A stretch of DNA of 64,000 nucleotides from Bradyrhizobium macuxiense (GCF_007993935.1 NZ_VITY01000008.1:310001-374000); one strand, 5' to 3'. Shown: positions 1-9,151, counted from the first letter of the stretch. Numbers and translations: made by a program. The notes: generated by a model from the letters alone, not told the origin.

Positions 1-2
1 GC

Positions 3-518
3 AAGGCAACCGACAACAGCCGATCGTCGACGACGGGCCAGCGGGAGCCGCTGTTCGGTCGCGCACCCCGGGACACGAAGCCCGCCGAGCCGCCGCCGAT
101 GCCGGCTGCACCACCGGCCATGCCGGCGGAGACGCCGGCCGATCTCGAAGCGTCGCTGATCGCCGCCGTCAGCGAGGCCGCCTCCAGGCGGGCGGACGCA
201 TCGAAGCCAGCCCCGATCCCGGAGCCGACGCAACCTGCGCCGAAGGGCGAGCCGGAGATCCGGGTCGACGCACCCATCCCGCCGAAACCCGCTCCGCCGC
301 CGCCCGCCACCACGCCGCTCGCGAAGACACCGCCAGCGAAGACGGCGGCCGACAATCTCGACGAGACGCTGCTGGCGGCGCTGGCCGAGATTTCCGGCCA
401 GAAGTTGAAGGACGAGTCCAAGCCGGACGCCGCATCCAAGGGCCGGCCGGCCGACGACGGCCTGTCCGACATGATCAAGAAGTTCGCCCCGGATTCGAAC
501 TTCCTGCGTAAGCAGTGA
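3..518 (+). CDS. Pro/Ala-rich protein of unknown function, C-terminal part
   Basis: The frame is open from the first bases of the window to the stop at 516-518, so the gene begins upstream and only about 171 C-terminal residues are seen. The visible part is low-complexity and rich in Pro, Ala and Lys, with a more ordered end containing LDETLLAALAEISGQ and finishing in SNFLRKQ. No domain is recognised. Codon use is normal for the window. It converges on the antiporter gene with a 6-base gap. A methionine at 99 could be an internal start, but the frame continues upstream of it without a stop. Confidence 0.6.
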   Translation, partial: KATDNSRSSTTGQREPLFGRAPRDTKPAEPPPMPAAPPAMPAETPADLEASLIAAVSEAASRRADASKPAPIPEPTQPAPKGEPEIRVDAPIPPKPAPPPPATTPLAKTPPAKTAADNLDETLLAALAEISGQKLKDESKPDAASKGRPADDGLSDMIKKFAPDSNFLRKQ

Positions 519-524
519 CGCGGT

Positions 525-2318
525 TCAGACGCCCGCCACCGACCCCCAGATATCGGCGAGCTTGCGCCGCACGGTCTGCATCCGCGTCTGCGGCGCGACC
601 TTCTCCTCTTCCTCCGGCAGGCGCAGGCCGACGACATTGACGCGGCCGCCGCTGATACTGCGCGCCACCAGCACGATCTCGTCGAGCGCAAGCTCGGCAC
701 CTTCCTTCGGCGCGCGGTCGAGATTGATGTCGAAATAATCCGCGAGCGTCAGCTTGGCCTGGTGCTCGTCGACCTTGACGCCGTAGATCTCGGCGAGCTC
801 GCCCAGCGTATGCTCGGCCGACACCATGAAGTCTCCGAGCAGATGCGGATCGGGCGCGCTCGACGGCGCCATGTCGACGAAGAAGCGGTCGAGCGCCTCG
901 GCGCGCTCCGGCGGCGCCAGCAGATAGATGTAGTCACCGGGCGCGACCGGATCGGCCTCGACCGGCGTCAGGATCCGCTCGTCGCGGATCACCAATGTCG
1001 GCTTCGACCAGGACGGGATCAGCCCGCGGCGGAAATACAGGCTCTTCGGCCGCACCGGATAGCCGACCAGCTGCTGCTCGAGCTGGCCGGGCAGATCCAG
1101 CTCGACGCGGCGCGGGCCGCGCTCGGCGCGCGGCAGCGCGACATGCAGCCGCCGCGCCGCCGGCGCCAGCGTCCAGCCCTGCAGCAGCAGCGAGATGATG
1201 ACGACGACGAACGCGACGTCGAAATAGAGATAGGCCTTCGACAGGCCGACCAGCATCGGGATCGAGGCGAGGAAGATCGCGACCGCGCCGCGCAGTCCGG
1301 TCCAGGCGATGAAGACCTTCTCGCGCCAGTTGAACTTGAACGGCGCCAAACAAATCAGCACCGCCAGCGGCCGCGCCACCAGCATCAGCGCGAATGCAAC
1401 CAGCACCGCGCCGCCGGCGCTGGAGAGCAGGCGATGCGGCGAGACCAGCAGGCCGAGCAGCACGAACATCACGATCTGGGCCAGCCAGGTCGCGGCATCG
1501 AGGAACGTCACCACCGAATTATGCGCGCGGGTCGGCCGGTTGCCGATGATGATACCGGCGAGATAGACCGCGAGGAATCCCGAGGCATGCACAATCTGCG
1601 AGCCGCCGAAGATCACCAGCGCCGCCGTGGTGACGAACGGCGCATGCAGGCCCTGCGGCAGCGCCACGTAGTTCAGCGCGATCACCACCAGCCGGCCGCC
1701 GATCACCCCGATGATGGCGCCGAGCACGGCCTCCTGGACGAACTCCATCGCGATGTGCGAGGCCGAGCTCTGGCCGATCGAGATGAACTCGACCAGCATC
1801 AGGGTCAGGAAGATCGCGAACGGATCGTTGGTGCCGGATTCCGCCTCCAGCGTGGCACCGACGCGCGGGCGCAGGCGCAGGCCCTGGGTGTGCACCAGCA
1901 GGAACACCGCCGCGGCGTCGGTCGAGGCGACGACGGCGCCAACCAAGAGCGACTCGGTCCAGTTGAGGTCGAGCACGTAACGGGCGACCGGCGCCGTGAT
2001 CAGCGCGGTCAGTAGCACGCCGGCGGTCGCCAGCATCATCGAGGGCGCCAGCACGGTGCGGATGCTGGCAAACCGCGTCTTCAATCCGCCGTCGAACAGG
2101 ATCAGCGCCAGCGCCACCGAACCGACCAGATAGGTGGTCCGGACGTCATCGAACTGCAGCCGGCCGGGGCCGGAATCGCCCGCCAGCATGCCGACCAGCA
2201 AGAACACCAGCAGCAAGGGGGCGCCGAACCGCAATGCCAGCAGGCTCGACAGGATGCCGGCCATCACCAGCACCGCACCGAGCAGGATCGCTATACTGAC
2301 GGAGTCGAGGGATGCCAT
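525..2318 (-). CDS. nhaP2: K+/H+ (Na+/H+) antiporter, NhaP2/CvrA type
   Basis: A 597-residue inner-membrane cation/proton antiporter of the CPA1 family. About the first 390 residues are hydrophobic and form some 12 membrane helices, including the conserved stretch EAESGTNDPFAIF whose Asp lies in the ion path. Residues from about 400 to 490 resemble a TrkA-C (RCK) regulatory domain, and the last 100 residues resemble the CorC/HlyC transporter-associated domain. This order matches E. coli CvrA/NhaP2 (about 578 residues). In that family the protein exports K+ in exchange for protons, for pH and volume control. It is transcribed alone, away from the following MscS gene. Confidence 0.9.
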   Translation of the reverse strand: MASLDSVSIAILLGAVLVMAGILSSLLALRFGAPLLLVFLLVGMLAGDSGPGRLQFDDVRTTYLVGSVALALILFDGGLKTRFASIRTVLAPSMMLATAGVLLTALITAPVARYVLDLNWTESLLVGAVVASTDAAAVFLLVHTQGLRLRPRVGATLEAESGTNDPFAIFLTLMLVEFISIGQSSASHIAMEFVQEAVLGAIIGVIGGRLVVIALNYVALPQGLHAPFVTTAALVIFGGSQIVHASGFLAVYLAGIIIGNRPTRAHNSVVTFLDAATWLAQIVMFVLLGLLVSPHRLLSSAGGAVLVAFALMLVARPLAVLICLAPFKFNWREKVFIAWTGLRGAVAIFLASIPMLVGLSKAYLYFDVAFVVVIISLLLQGWTLAPAARRLHVALPRAERGPRRVELDLPGQLEQQLVGYPVRPKSLYFRRGLIPSWSKPTLVIRDERILTPVEADPVAPGDYIYLLAPPERAEALDRFFVDMAPSSAPDPHLLGDFMVSAEHTLGELAEIYGVKVDEHQAKLTLADYFDINLDRAPKEGAELALDEIVLVARSISGGRVNVVGLRLPEEEEKVAPQTRMQTVRRKLADIWGSVAGV

Positions 2319-2688
2319 GCGTCTTCGGGGGTCTCAAATACTTGCAATTGCATCCTTATCGTCGCCACACTGGGACGCCAACCGATTTCTGTCATAAGCG
2401 GCAATGTGCCCGGTCCCGTGAGCCCCAGTCTTGTGTCTCTCACGAGATTCACTCGGTGTCATTCCGGGGCTCGCGAAGCGAGAACCCGGAATCTCGATCC
2501 GCGACCTCTGGATTCCGGGTTCGCGACTCCGTCGCGCCCCGGAATGACGGAATGGACTTTCAGAGACACAACATTAGGTCGCCCCGACACTGTGGTGTAT
2601 CGATGGTCGGGTGAGCGCTGTTGTGGGATTCTCTCCATGCATTCGAATCACATTTGCCTGACCCGCGCTTCAAGTTGAGAATTTGCCG
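2319..2688. other. Divergent intergenic region with a palindromic repeat
   Basis: This 370-base gap separates the divergently transcribed antiporter and MscS genes. It contains one palindromic repeat (2458-2548, listed separately) and must hold both promoters. No gene is supported here. Confidence 0.6.
2458..2548. repeat. Palindromic intergenic repeat, family B copy 1
   Basis: The outer arms GTCATTCCGGGGC and its complement GCCCCGGAATGAC enclose inner arms of the type AACCCGGAATC / GATTCCGGGTT. A second copy with the same outer arms lies at 9152-9256. Similar short palindromes are abundant between genes in Bradyrhizobium-type genomes. The structure could fold as a long hairpin in RNA. Confidence 0.8.
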
Positions 2689-4005
2689 ATGGACATGAGC
2701 TGGAAGGACGCCCTCGAACCGATCCAATTGGCGCTGCGCTCGGTCGGCGCCGAGGTCGCCTCGCCCTGGTTCTATCTGCAGTTCGGCATCATCATCGCCG
2801 CCGCGGGGCTCGCCTACGCCGCCGATACCGCGATCCATGCGCGGGTCGACATGTCCTCGCTGGCGATGCGCTGGCCGCTGCCGCTCCGCCACTTCGCCCG
2901 CGTGATGGTGAAGAGCGCCTCCACCGCGGTTTTCGCGGTGCTGATGGTGATCTCGCGCATCGTGATGTGGCACGCCACCTGGCCGAGCCGCAGCTATCTG
3001 ATCGCGGTCTCCGCCAAGCTGGCGCTGGCCTGGCTGGTGATCCGCCTCGTGACCTCGGTGATCGACAACGCCTTCATCGTCAAACTGGTCTCGATCGCGG
3101 CCTGGCTCGTCGCCGCCCTCAGCATCATCGGCCAGCTCGACTGGGCTGCCGATACGCTGGATTCGTTCGCCGTCGTGGTCGGCGGTCTCCGTATCAGCCC
3201 GCTGCTGCTGATCAAGGCCGGCGCGGTGCTGATCGTGGCGCTGTGGCTCAGCAATATCGTCAGCAATTTCATCGACGGCCAGATCACCCGCTCGACCGAT
3301 CTGACCCCGTCGATCCAGGTGCTGCTGGTCAAGATCATTCGCATCGGCCTGATGGTCGTCGCGGTCGCCATCGCCTTGAGCGCGGTCGGGATCAATCTGT
3401 CGGCGCTTGCGGTGCTGTCCGGCGCCGTCGGTGTCGGCATCGGTTTCGGCCTGCAAAAGATCGTCGCCAACTTCATCTCGGGCATCATTCTGCTGGTCGA
3501 CAAATCGGTGAAGCCGGGCGACCTCGTCACCATCGGCGACAGCCAGGGCCGCATCAGTGCGATGAAGACCCGCTACATCTCGGTCGCCGCCGGCGACGGC
3601 CGCGAGTTCCTGATCCCGAACGAGGACCTGGTGACGCAGAAGGTCACCAACTGGACCTACACCGACAAGAACACGCTGGTGAAGATCGCCTTCGCCGCCA
3701 ATTACGACGCCGATCCGAGGCTGGTCTGCAAGCTCGCGATCGATACCGCGACGGCCCACGCCCGCGCGCTCAAGGGCAAGCCGCCGAACTGCATCCTGAC
3801 CGAATTCGCCGAACTCGGCATGAAGTTCTCGCTGACCTTCTGGATCGCCGATCCCGATGGCATGGACGGTGTGAAGAGCGACGTCATGCTGTCGCTGTGG
3901 GACGCCTTCAAGCATCAGGGCATCAAGGTGCCCTACCCGGTGCGGGAACTCCGCATCCGCGGCGGCGCGCTGCCGGTCGAGAGCGTGGTCGAGGTCTCCA
4001 GCTAG
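2689..4005 (+). CDS. Mechanosensitive ion channel, MscS family
   Basis: A roughly 438-residue inner-membrane channel of small conductance. The first half carries about five hydrophobic helices. The pore-lining helix and start of the beta domain are recognisable in GVGIGFGLQKIVANFISG, followed by DKSVKPGDLVTIGD and FLIPNEDLVTQKVTNW. The C-terminal alpha/beta vestibule ends near RELRIRGG. MscS channels open under membrane tension and release solutes after osmotic downshock. An in-frame TTG lies two codons upstream (2683) and another ATG two codons downstream (2695), so the exact start is uncertain. This is one of three mechanosensitive channel genes in the window. Confidence 0.92.
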   Translation: MDMSWKDALEPIQLALRSVGAEVASPWFYLQFGIIIAAAGLAYAADTAIHARVDMSSLAMRWPLPLRHFARVMVKSASTAVFAVLMVISRIVMWHATWPSRSYLIAVSAKLALAWLVIRLVTSVIDNAFIVKLVSIAAWLVAALSIIGQLDWAADTLDSFAVVVGGLRISPLLLIKAGAVLIVALWLSNIVSNFIDGQITRSTDLTPSIQVLLVKIIRIGLMVVAVAIALSAVGINLSALAVLSGAVGVGIGFGLQKIVANFISGIILLVDKSVKPGDLVTIGDSQGRISAMKTRYISVAAGDGREFLIPNEDLVTQKVTNWTYTDKNTLVKIAFAANYDADPRLVCKLAIDTATAHARALKGKPPNCILTEFAELGMKFSLTFWIADPDGMDGVKSDVMLSLWDAFKHQGIKVPYPVRELRIRGGALPVESVVEVSS

Positions 4006-4173
4006 CGCTTCAGCGCGGCTTTTTCGGACAAGCGGCCGCCGCTGTTCCGGATTTGGCCGGGAAATCAAGCCGTTTGGACATTGTCCCCATGCCCAAGCTT
4101 GGCTTGCGCCGGGCGCGCCGATCATTAAATTAGGGCCAGAAATCAGCCCCTTGCCCGCAGAAACATCCCGCCC

Positions 4174-4998
4174 ATGAGCTATATCGACGCCACCGACACC
4201 TCCCTTCGCAAGACCGGCCAGATCAAGCTGCACGGACCGAGCGGCTTTGCCGGCATGCGCAAGGCAGGCGCCCTGGTGTCGAAATGCCTCGACGCGCTGA
4301 CCGACATCGTCAAGCCGGGTGTCCCGACCTCTGTGATCGACGAGTTCGTCCGCAAGTTCGCCTTCGACCACGGCGCCTATCCGGCGACGCTGATGTATCG
4401 CGGCTATCGCTACTCGACCTGCACCTCGATCAATCACGTGGTCTGCCACGGCATGCCGGGCGACCGCCCGCTGAAGGAAGGCGACATCGTCAATGTCGAC
4501 GTCACCTTCATCGTCGACGGCTGGTACGGCGATTCCAGCCGGATGTATGCGATCGGCGCCATCGCGCGGAAGGCGGAACGGCTGATCGAGGTGACCTATG
4601 AGGCGATGATGCGCGGCATCGCCGCGGTGAAGCCCGGCGCCACCACGGGCGACATCGGCCACGCGATCCAGAGCTTCGTCGAACCGCAGGGCATGAGCGT
4701 GGTGCGCGACTTCTGCGGCCACGGCCTCGGCCGCCTGTTCCACGACGAGCCGAACATCATCCATATCGGCCGCCCCGGCGAAGGCGCGCCGCTGAAGCCC
4801 GGCATGTTCTTCACCATCGAGCCGATGATCAACCTCGGCAAGCCGCATGTGAAGATCCTGTCCGACGGCTGGACCGCGGTGACCCGCGACCGTTCGTTGT
4901 CGGCGCAGTTCGAGCACTCGGTCGGCGTCACCGCCGACGGCGTCGAGATCTTCACCCTGTCCGAACGCCACGGCGAGAAGCCGTGGGTGCAGGTGTAA
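4174..4998 (+). CDS. map: Methionine aminopeptidase, type I
   Basis: A 274-residue cytoplasmic metalloprotease that removes the initiator methionine from nascent proteins. The five metal ligands of the pita-bread fold are visible in order: Asp in VNVDVTFIVDG, Asp in WYGDSSRMY, His in FCGHGLGRLFH, Glu in FTIEPMINLG and Glu in QFEHSVGVT. Its length is normal for type I enzymes (about 264). The start ATG opens MSYIDATDTSLRKTGQ. It converges on the glycosylase gene with a 9-base gap. Many alphaproteobacteria carry more than one map copy, so this need not be the only one. Confidence 0.95.
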   Translation: MSYIDATDTSLRKTGQIKLHGPSGFAGMRKAGALVSKCLDALTDIVKPGVPTSVIDEFVRKFAFDHGAYPATLMYRGYRYSTCTSINHVVCHGMPGDRPLKEGDIVNVDVTFIVDGWYGDSSRMYAIGAIARKAERLIEVTYEAMMRGIAAVKPGATTGDIGHAIQSFVEPQGMSVVRDFCGHGLGRLFHDEPNIIHIGRPGEGAPLKPGMFFTIEPMINLGKPHVKILSDGWTAVTRDRSLSAQFEHSVGVTADGVEIFTLSERHGEKPWVQV

Positions 4999-5007
4999 CG
5001 GTCCTCG

Positions 5008-5727
5008 TCAATAGTCGCTCCGCGTGCGCCGCTCGATCTCCTCGGGCGTGTGGTTCTCGCCGATCGACATCGCGCAGATCCGCGACAGATGCAGATAGGG
5101 TAGCCCTGTCTCTTCCGCCCAGGCGTTGAACTGCGCCTGCACCTTGGCGAGATCGCGCTTCGACTTGACCTCCTCGGCGATATCGAGCCCGGCATCGCGC
5201 AGGCAGGCTGTGACGTCGCGCGAGATGACGAAACCATCCCAGCCGAGGAAGCGCAGCAGCATCTGCCCGGTGTTGCCGCCGAGCCGGCTGCCGCGCTTCG
5301 CCAGCAACTCCAGCAGCCCGATCTCATCCGATGACGGCCACGCCGCGAGGAACTTGCCGAAGCTGCCATGCTCGCGCGCGATCTCCTGCACGAAGCTGCC
5401 ATTGTCGCGCACCGACATGATCTTGGCGCCGTTGCGCACAATCCTGGCGTCGCTCGTCAGCTTCTCCCAGAATTCATCGGGCTTGAACGCCAGCTTGGCG
5501 GGCTGAAAGCCGAGGAAGGCTGCCTCGAAGCCCTCCCATTTGGCGTCGATCACGCTCCAGGCGAAGCCTGCGCAGAACACGCGCCGGGTCATCTCGGCCA
5601 GCACGTGGTCGTCGCCGAGCTTTGCCAGCGCGTTGGCGCCGGCGGGCGGGTGCAGCAGCTTCTCCAGCGCCTTCGGCCCGCCCTTGCGCTTCTCGGCGCG
5701 CGAGCGGATCACCTTGAATGACGTCAC
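5008..5727 (-). CDS. DNA-3-methyladenine glycosylase I-like protein
   Basis: A 239-residue helix-hairpin-helix glycosylase of the Tag superfamily, predicted to excise alkylated adenine in base-excision repair. The Tag-like core is seen in FAWSVIDAKWEGFEAAFLGF, the NGAKI segment, LGGNTGQMLLRFLGWDGF and SRDVTACLRDAG. It is longer than E. coli Tag (187 residues). Its N terminus (MTSFKVIRSRAEKRKGG) lacks the Cys/His residues that form the zinc snap in E. coli Tag, so it is a divergent member. Substrate range is inferred only. Confidence 0.82.
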   Translation of the reverse strand: MTSFKVIRSRAEKRKGGPKALEKLLHPPAGANALAKLGDDHVLAEMTRRVFCAGFAWSVIDAKWEGFEAAFLGFQPAKLAFKPDEFWEKLTSDARIVRNGAKIMSVRDNGSFVQEIAREHGSFGKFLAAWPSSDEIGLLELLAKRGSRLGGNTGQMLLRFLGWDGFVISRDVTACLRDAGLDIAEEVKSKRDLAKVQAQFNAWAEETGLPYLHLSRICAMSIGENHTPEEIERRTRSDY

Positions 5728-5766
5728 GCCGCCCTCCCTAGATTCTTGTTTTGACCCGTTTTATTT

Positions 5767-5800
5767 ACGCGAACCGGTATCCACTTCGCTCGAAAACGCT
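5767..5800 (+). repeat. Short dispersed repeat, family A copy 1
   Basis: This carries the motif ACGCGAACCGGTATCCACTT followed by CGCTCGAAAACGCT. Near-identical copies occur at 32335-32370 and 45070-45104. Read on the other strand it begins AGCGTTTTCGAGCGAAGTGG, and with flanking bases it forms an imperfect palindrome with GCGTTTT/AAAACGC ends. Here it lies between the glycosylase and the dioxygenase genes. Confidence 0.75.
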
Positions 5801-5962
5801 CTTTTTCGATCTCGAAACGTTGCAGCCAAACGTAATTCGCCGGTCGCATCGTGGCAAACCGTCGCAGGCGCGGCCGCGCCACATCGGGAAACCAAACCGT
5901 CCTGATGTCGCCACGCTGAGTGGGAAATGGGAGGCGTCCCGCGCCATCGACAGGAGTGATGA

Positions 5963-6826
5963 TTGGACAAGTCCACGCGCCGCGGCTTTCTCGGCCTGAT
6001 CTCGGCAACCGCAGCCGGCCTGTTGCCGGCGCGGCAAGCCGCGGCCGCATCCGACAGCCGGCCGGTCGACGCCGCGGGGGTCTGCATCCTGACGCCGCAG
6101 GCGGAGGAAGGCCCGTTCTACGCCGATCCAAAGCTGCTGCGCTCCGACATCACAGACGGCAGGCCCGGCATTCCGCTGACGCTGCGGCTGCGCGTGATTG
6201 AAGCCGGCGCCTGCACGCCGATCCCTGGCGCGCGCGTCGACATCTGGCATTGCGACGCGCAGGGCCTCTATTCGGCGTTTCCCGGCCAGGGCGACCGGCA
6301 CAATATCGACGAGTCCAGCAAAAGCTTTCTGCGCGGCACGCAGCTGACCGACGCTGCGGGATGGGTCGGATTCAACACCATCTATCCCGGCTGGTATGAC
6401 GGACGCGCCACGCATATCCACTTCAAGGTCTTCCTCGACGACAAAAATGTGCTGACCGGCCAGACCTTCCTGCCGGATGCGCTGAACGAATTCATCTACG
6501 CCAATGCGCCTGACTATACGGGGCGTCCGCGCCCGCGCACGACGCTGAATGCCAACGACCATGTCGTCGAGATCGCCGATCCGGATCGCCGTGCCTTCTG
6601 CGCGGTGAAGGAGGAGAAGGACCGCTACGTGGCGACGCTGACGCTCGGCGTCGACAGGCGCGCCGAGATCGCGATGCAGCCGCGCCCTGGCCCACCCCCG
6701 GGACCGCCGCATGGCCTTCCAGCAGGACCGCCGCCACCCGGCATGACGCCCGGCGGGCCGATGCGCGAACATCAGATCAAGGACCGGCTGGCGGCATTGA
6801 TCCCGGGCCTGAAGCGCGCGCCATAG
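5963..6826 (+). CDS. Exported intradiol ring-cleavage dioxygenase
   Basis: A 287-residue protein related to the beta subunit of protocatechuate 3,4-dioxygenase, which cleaves catecholic rings between the hydroxyls using Fe(III). The two Tyr and two His ligands are visible in AQGLYSAF and in YPGWYDGRATHIHF. The N terminus has a twin-arginine signal (STRRGFLGLI, then a hydrophobic stretch ending near AAAA), so it should be exported folded. The C terminus is a Pro/Gly-rich tail followed by a basic end. The start is a TTG preceded at good spacing by AGGAG (5953-5957). No aromatic-degradation genes are adjacent, so the substrate is unknown. Confidence 0.85.
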   Translation: MDKSTRRGFLGLISATAAGLLPARQAAAASDSRPVDAAGVCILTPQAEEGPFYADPKLLRSDITDGRPGIPLTLRLRVIEAGACTPIPGARVDIWHCDAQGLYSAFPGQGDRHNIDESSKSFLRGTQLTDAAGWVGFNTIYPGWYDGRATHIHFKVFLDDKNVLTGQTFLPDALNEFIYANAPDYTGRPRPRTTLNANDHVVEIADPDRRAFCAVKEEKDRYVATLTLGVDRRAEIAMQPRPGPPPGPPHGLPAGPPPPGMTPGGPMREHQIKDRLAALIPGLKRAP

Positions 6827-6878
6827 CGCCGCGCGGGGGTACTTGCAAAATGCGGCTGGCACGGCAAGGTTGTGGCCG

Positions 6879-7592
6879 ATGCCTGCCAAACCCGATGCCA
6901 GCAACGACGAGCCCGACGAGACGCCGCATTATCACGGCCATCGCGAGCGGCTGCGCGAACGCTTCTACGCGGCCGGCCCCGACGCGCTGACCGACTACGA
7001 GTTGCTGGAGATGGCGCTGTTCGCCGCCATCCCGCGTCGCGACACCAAGCCATTGGCCAAGGCGCTGCTGAAGAAGTTCGGCTCCTTCGCCGAGGTGGTG
7101 CACGCGCCGGTGGCGCGGCTGCGCGAGGTCGACGGCGTCAAGGATGCCTCGATCAACCAGATCAAGCTGCTCGCCGCGGCCGCCGACCGGATCGCCAAGG
7201 GCGAGATCAAGCGCAGCATCGCGCTGTCATCCTGGAACGACGTCATCGGCTATTGCCGCTCCAGCATGGCGTTCGCCGACAAGGAACAGTTCCGCCTGCT
7301 GTTCCTCGACAAGCGCAACCAGCTGATCGCCGACGAGGTGCAGCAGACCGGCACCGTCGATCACACGCCGGTCTACCCGCGCGAGGTCATCAAGCGCGCG
7401 CTGGAATTATCCGCCACCGCGTTGATCCTGGTGCACAACCATCCGTCCGGCGACCCCACGCCCTCGCAGGCCGACATCCAGATGACCAAGGCGATCGTCG
7501 ACATCGCCAAGCCGCTCGGGATCGCCGTGCACGATCACATCATCGTCGGCAAGAACGGGCATACCAGCTTCAAGGGCATGAGATTGATGTAA
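6879..7592 (+). CDS. radC: RadC family JAMM/MPN+ protein
   Basis: A roughly 237-residue protein of the UPF0758/RadC family. An N-terminal helix-hairpin-helix-like region (HRERLRERFYAAGPDALTDY, EVDGVKDASINQIK) precedes a JAMM metalloprotease-like domain with the signature HNHPSGDPTPSQAD near the C terminus. The metal-binding His and Asp residues are intact. The family was once linked to DNA repair, but its biochemical role is unsettled. I chose the ATG at 6879 (MPAKPDASNDEP), which gives the usual family length; a TTG at 6843 would extend it by 12 residues. Confidence 0.9.
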   Translation: MPAKPDASNDEPDETPHYHGHRERLRERFYAAGPDALTDYELLEMALFAAIPRRDTKPLAKALLKKFGSFAEVVHAPVARLREVDGVKDASINQIKLLAAAADRIAKGEIKRSIALSSWNDVIGYCRSSMAFADKEQFRLLFLDKRNQLIADEVQQTGTVDHTPVYPREVIKRALELSATALILVHNHPSGDPTPSQADIQMTKAIVDIAKPLGIAVHDHIIVGKNGHTSFKGMRLM

Positions 7593-7664
7593 TCTCGCTG
7601 CATCGAGACGCGTCGCCCCACCGCCGATCCCTGCCAACGCCGAGGCGCCTCCACGGAGACGATC

Positions 7665-9026
7665 ATGTCGAATGGTCCCAGCGCGGTTCTCTCGTCCGAC
7701 GAGATCGCTGCAATTGCGCGTGACGCCGTTGCAGAGGGACAGGCGGACCGCAAGCAGGCTGCATGGCAGAAGATCCAACCACTGCGAACGGCCCAGCGCC
7801 ACCAGCCTGAGGCCGCGAGGGCGTTGGTATGGATCGTCGACCAGCGAAGCCTTGCAAGGGACGAAGCGGCAGACCTGCTTTCGGAGATCGCGGATGCCCA
7901 CGATGACGCCGTCGACATCCTCCCGGCGCTTGGGCAATGCCTCGAGGCCGTCCGCGACATCGACGATCTGAACGCGTCGCCGCCGGAACATCCGATCTTT
8001 CAGACGATGGTCGAGAAGCTCGGCCGCCTGGCGAGGCTCCATGAGGGGAAGCCTGAGCAGGAGCAGATCCTGCGCGGGCTTGCCACGTCGGCGCGGATGA
8101 TGGCCCGCCAGAACGATGCGATCGCCGAGGACAGCCTTCGAAAGGTGGTCGAACTCAATCCGCAGAAGAGCTCACCCCACTACAATCTGGGCCTGTTCTA
8201 CAAAACACGTGGCAGGTTCGCAGAAGGCGTGACGGCAAACCGGGCTGCCGCAATGCTGTCGCAAGAGGTTGTCGACAGCTTCGAATGGAACCTTGGAATC
8301 TGCGCCACCGGCGCGGGGGATGCCGAGACCGCCTTGGACGTCTGGAAGCGGATGGGACAGAAAATCGGGCCTGGGCGGTTCGGCTTGCCGGAAGGCGGAT
8401 ATCCGGCCTGCAAGGTGAGGCTTGCCGAGCGCCCGCTTGCCGAGCGTACGGCGGACTCCGACGATCCAGGCGAAGAGGAAACCGTGTGGATCGAACGGTT
8501 AAGCCCATGCCACGGCATCATCCGCAGCGTGTTGTACGGCGATCTCGGCGTCGACTATGGCGACGTCATCCTGATGGATGGCGCGCCGATTACGCATCAT
8601 ACTTATGGCGAGGAGCAAATACCGGTCTTCCCCCATCTGGCAACGCTGCTGCGCCAGAACTACCAGTTCTTCGATTTCGCGGGCACGCAGGAGACCGCGC
8701 GGCAATTGGCCGACATCAGCGGCGAACTGGACGGGGACGCCGTGATCTATTCGCACTCCGAGGGGTTCAAGATCATGTGCGCGAATTGCTGGCGCAACCC
8801 CGATATCGATCACGCCGACCACGAGCAAATGGAAAAGCACGTCGTCGTCGGCCGCATTGCCTCGCCGCCCGACATCGCGCCCGCGCGACTTTTGCATCTG
8901 ATCGACACCGCCATCGAGAAGCGCGGGACCTGCCAGCTCTACGCGCCCGATCTTTGTGCGGCCGCCGGCCAGGCGGCGCGCGAGCGGATCGACCGACGCC
9001 GGTTTGCGCTGCTCAAGAACAACTAG
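7665..9026 (+). CDS. TPR-containing protein of unknown function
   Basis: A 453-residue soluble protein with no signal peptide. The middle (about residues 130-235) has tetratricopeptide-like helix pairs, for example SSPHYNLGLFYKTRGRFAEG and the following segment. The C-terminal 200 residues form a separate domain with conserved-looking motifs (SPCHGIIRSVLYGDLGVDYG, DGAPITHHTYGEEQIPVFPH, VIYSHSEGFKIMCANCW) that I cannot assign. The cysteines in CANCW and the His-rich strings hint at metal binding, but this is speculation. It stands alone, followed directly by a hairpin. A protein-protein interaction role is the safest inference. Confidence 0.75.
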   Translation: MSNGPSAVLSSDEIAAIARDAVAEGQADRKQAAWQKIQPLRTAQRHQPEAARALVWIVDQRSLARDEAADLLSEIADAHDDAVDILPALGQCLEAVRDIDDLNASPPEHPIFQTMVEKLGRLARLHEGKPEQEQILRGLATSARMMARQNDAIAEDSLRKVVELNPQKSSPHYNLGLFYKTRGRFAEGVTANRAAAMLSQEVVDSFEWNLGICATGAGDAETALDVWKRMGQKIGPGRFGLPEGGYPACKVRLAERPLAERTADSDDPGEEETVWIERLSPCHGIIRSVLYGDLGVDYGDVILMDGAPITHHTYGEEQIPVFPHLATLLRQNYQFFDFAGTQETARQLADISGELDGDAVIYSHSEGFKIMCANCWRNPDIDHADHEQMEKHVVVGRIASPPDIAPARLLHLIDTAIEKRGTCQLYAPDLCAAAGQAARERIDRRRFALLKNN

Positions 9027-9056
9027 CCGTCGTCCTGGCGAAAGCCGGGACGACGG
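9027..9056 (+). terminator. Hairpin directly after the TPR gene
   Basis: Immediately after the stop codon, CCGTCGTCCTGGC and GCCGGGACGACGG pair with a GAAA tetraloop and a single T-G wobble. No clear T-tract follows. It may act as a transcript 3' end or be part of a dispersed repeat. Confidence 0.6.
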
Positions 9057-9151
9057 TGAAACAGCTTGTTCGGTATCATCACCCGCGCATCGGGGGTGAT
9101 CCAGCATTCCAGAGGCAGCCGTGGTTGAGCGGAGAGGCCGCGGCCGCTCCC

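Noticed and set aside
2560..4971. An 803-codon open frame on the minus strand across the MscS and methionine aminopeptidase genes
   Set aside because: It is antisense to two well-conserved genes, is rich in Asp, Arg, His and Gln without domains, and reflects high wobble-position GC.
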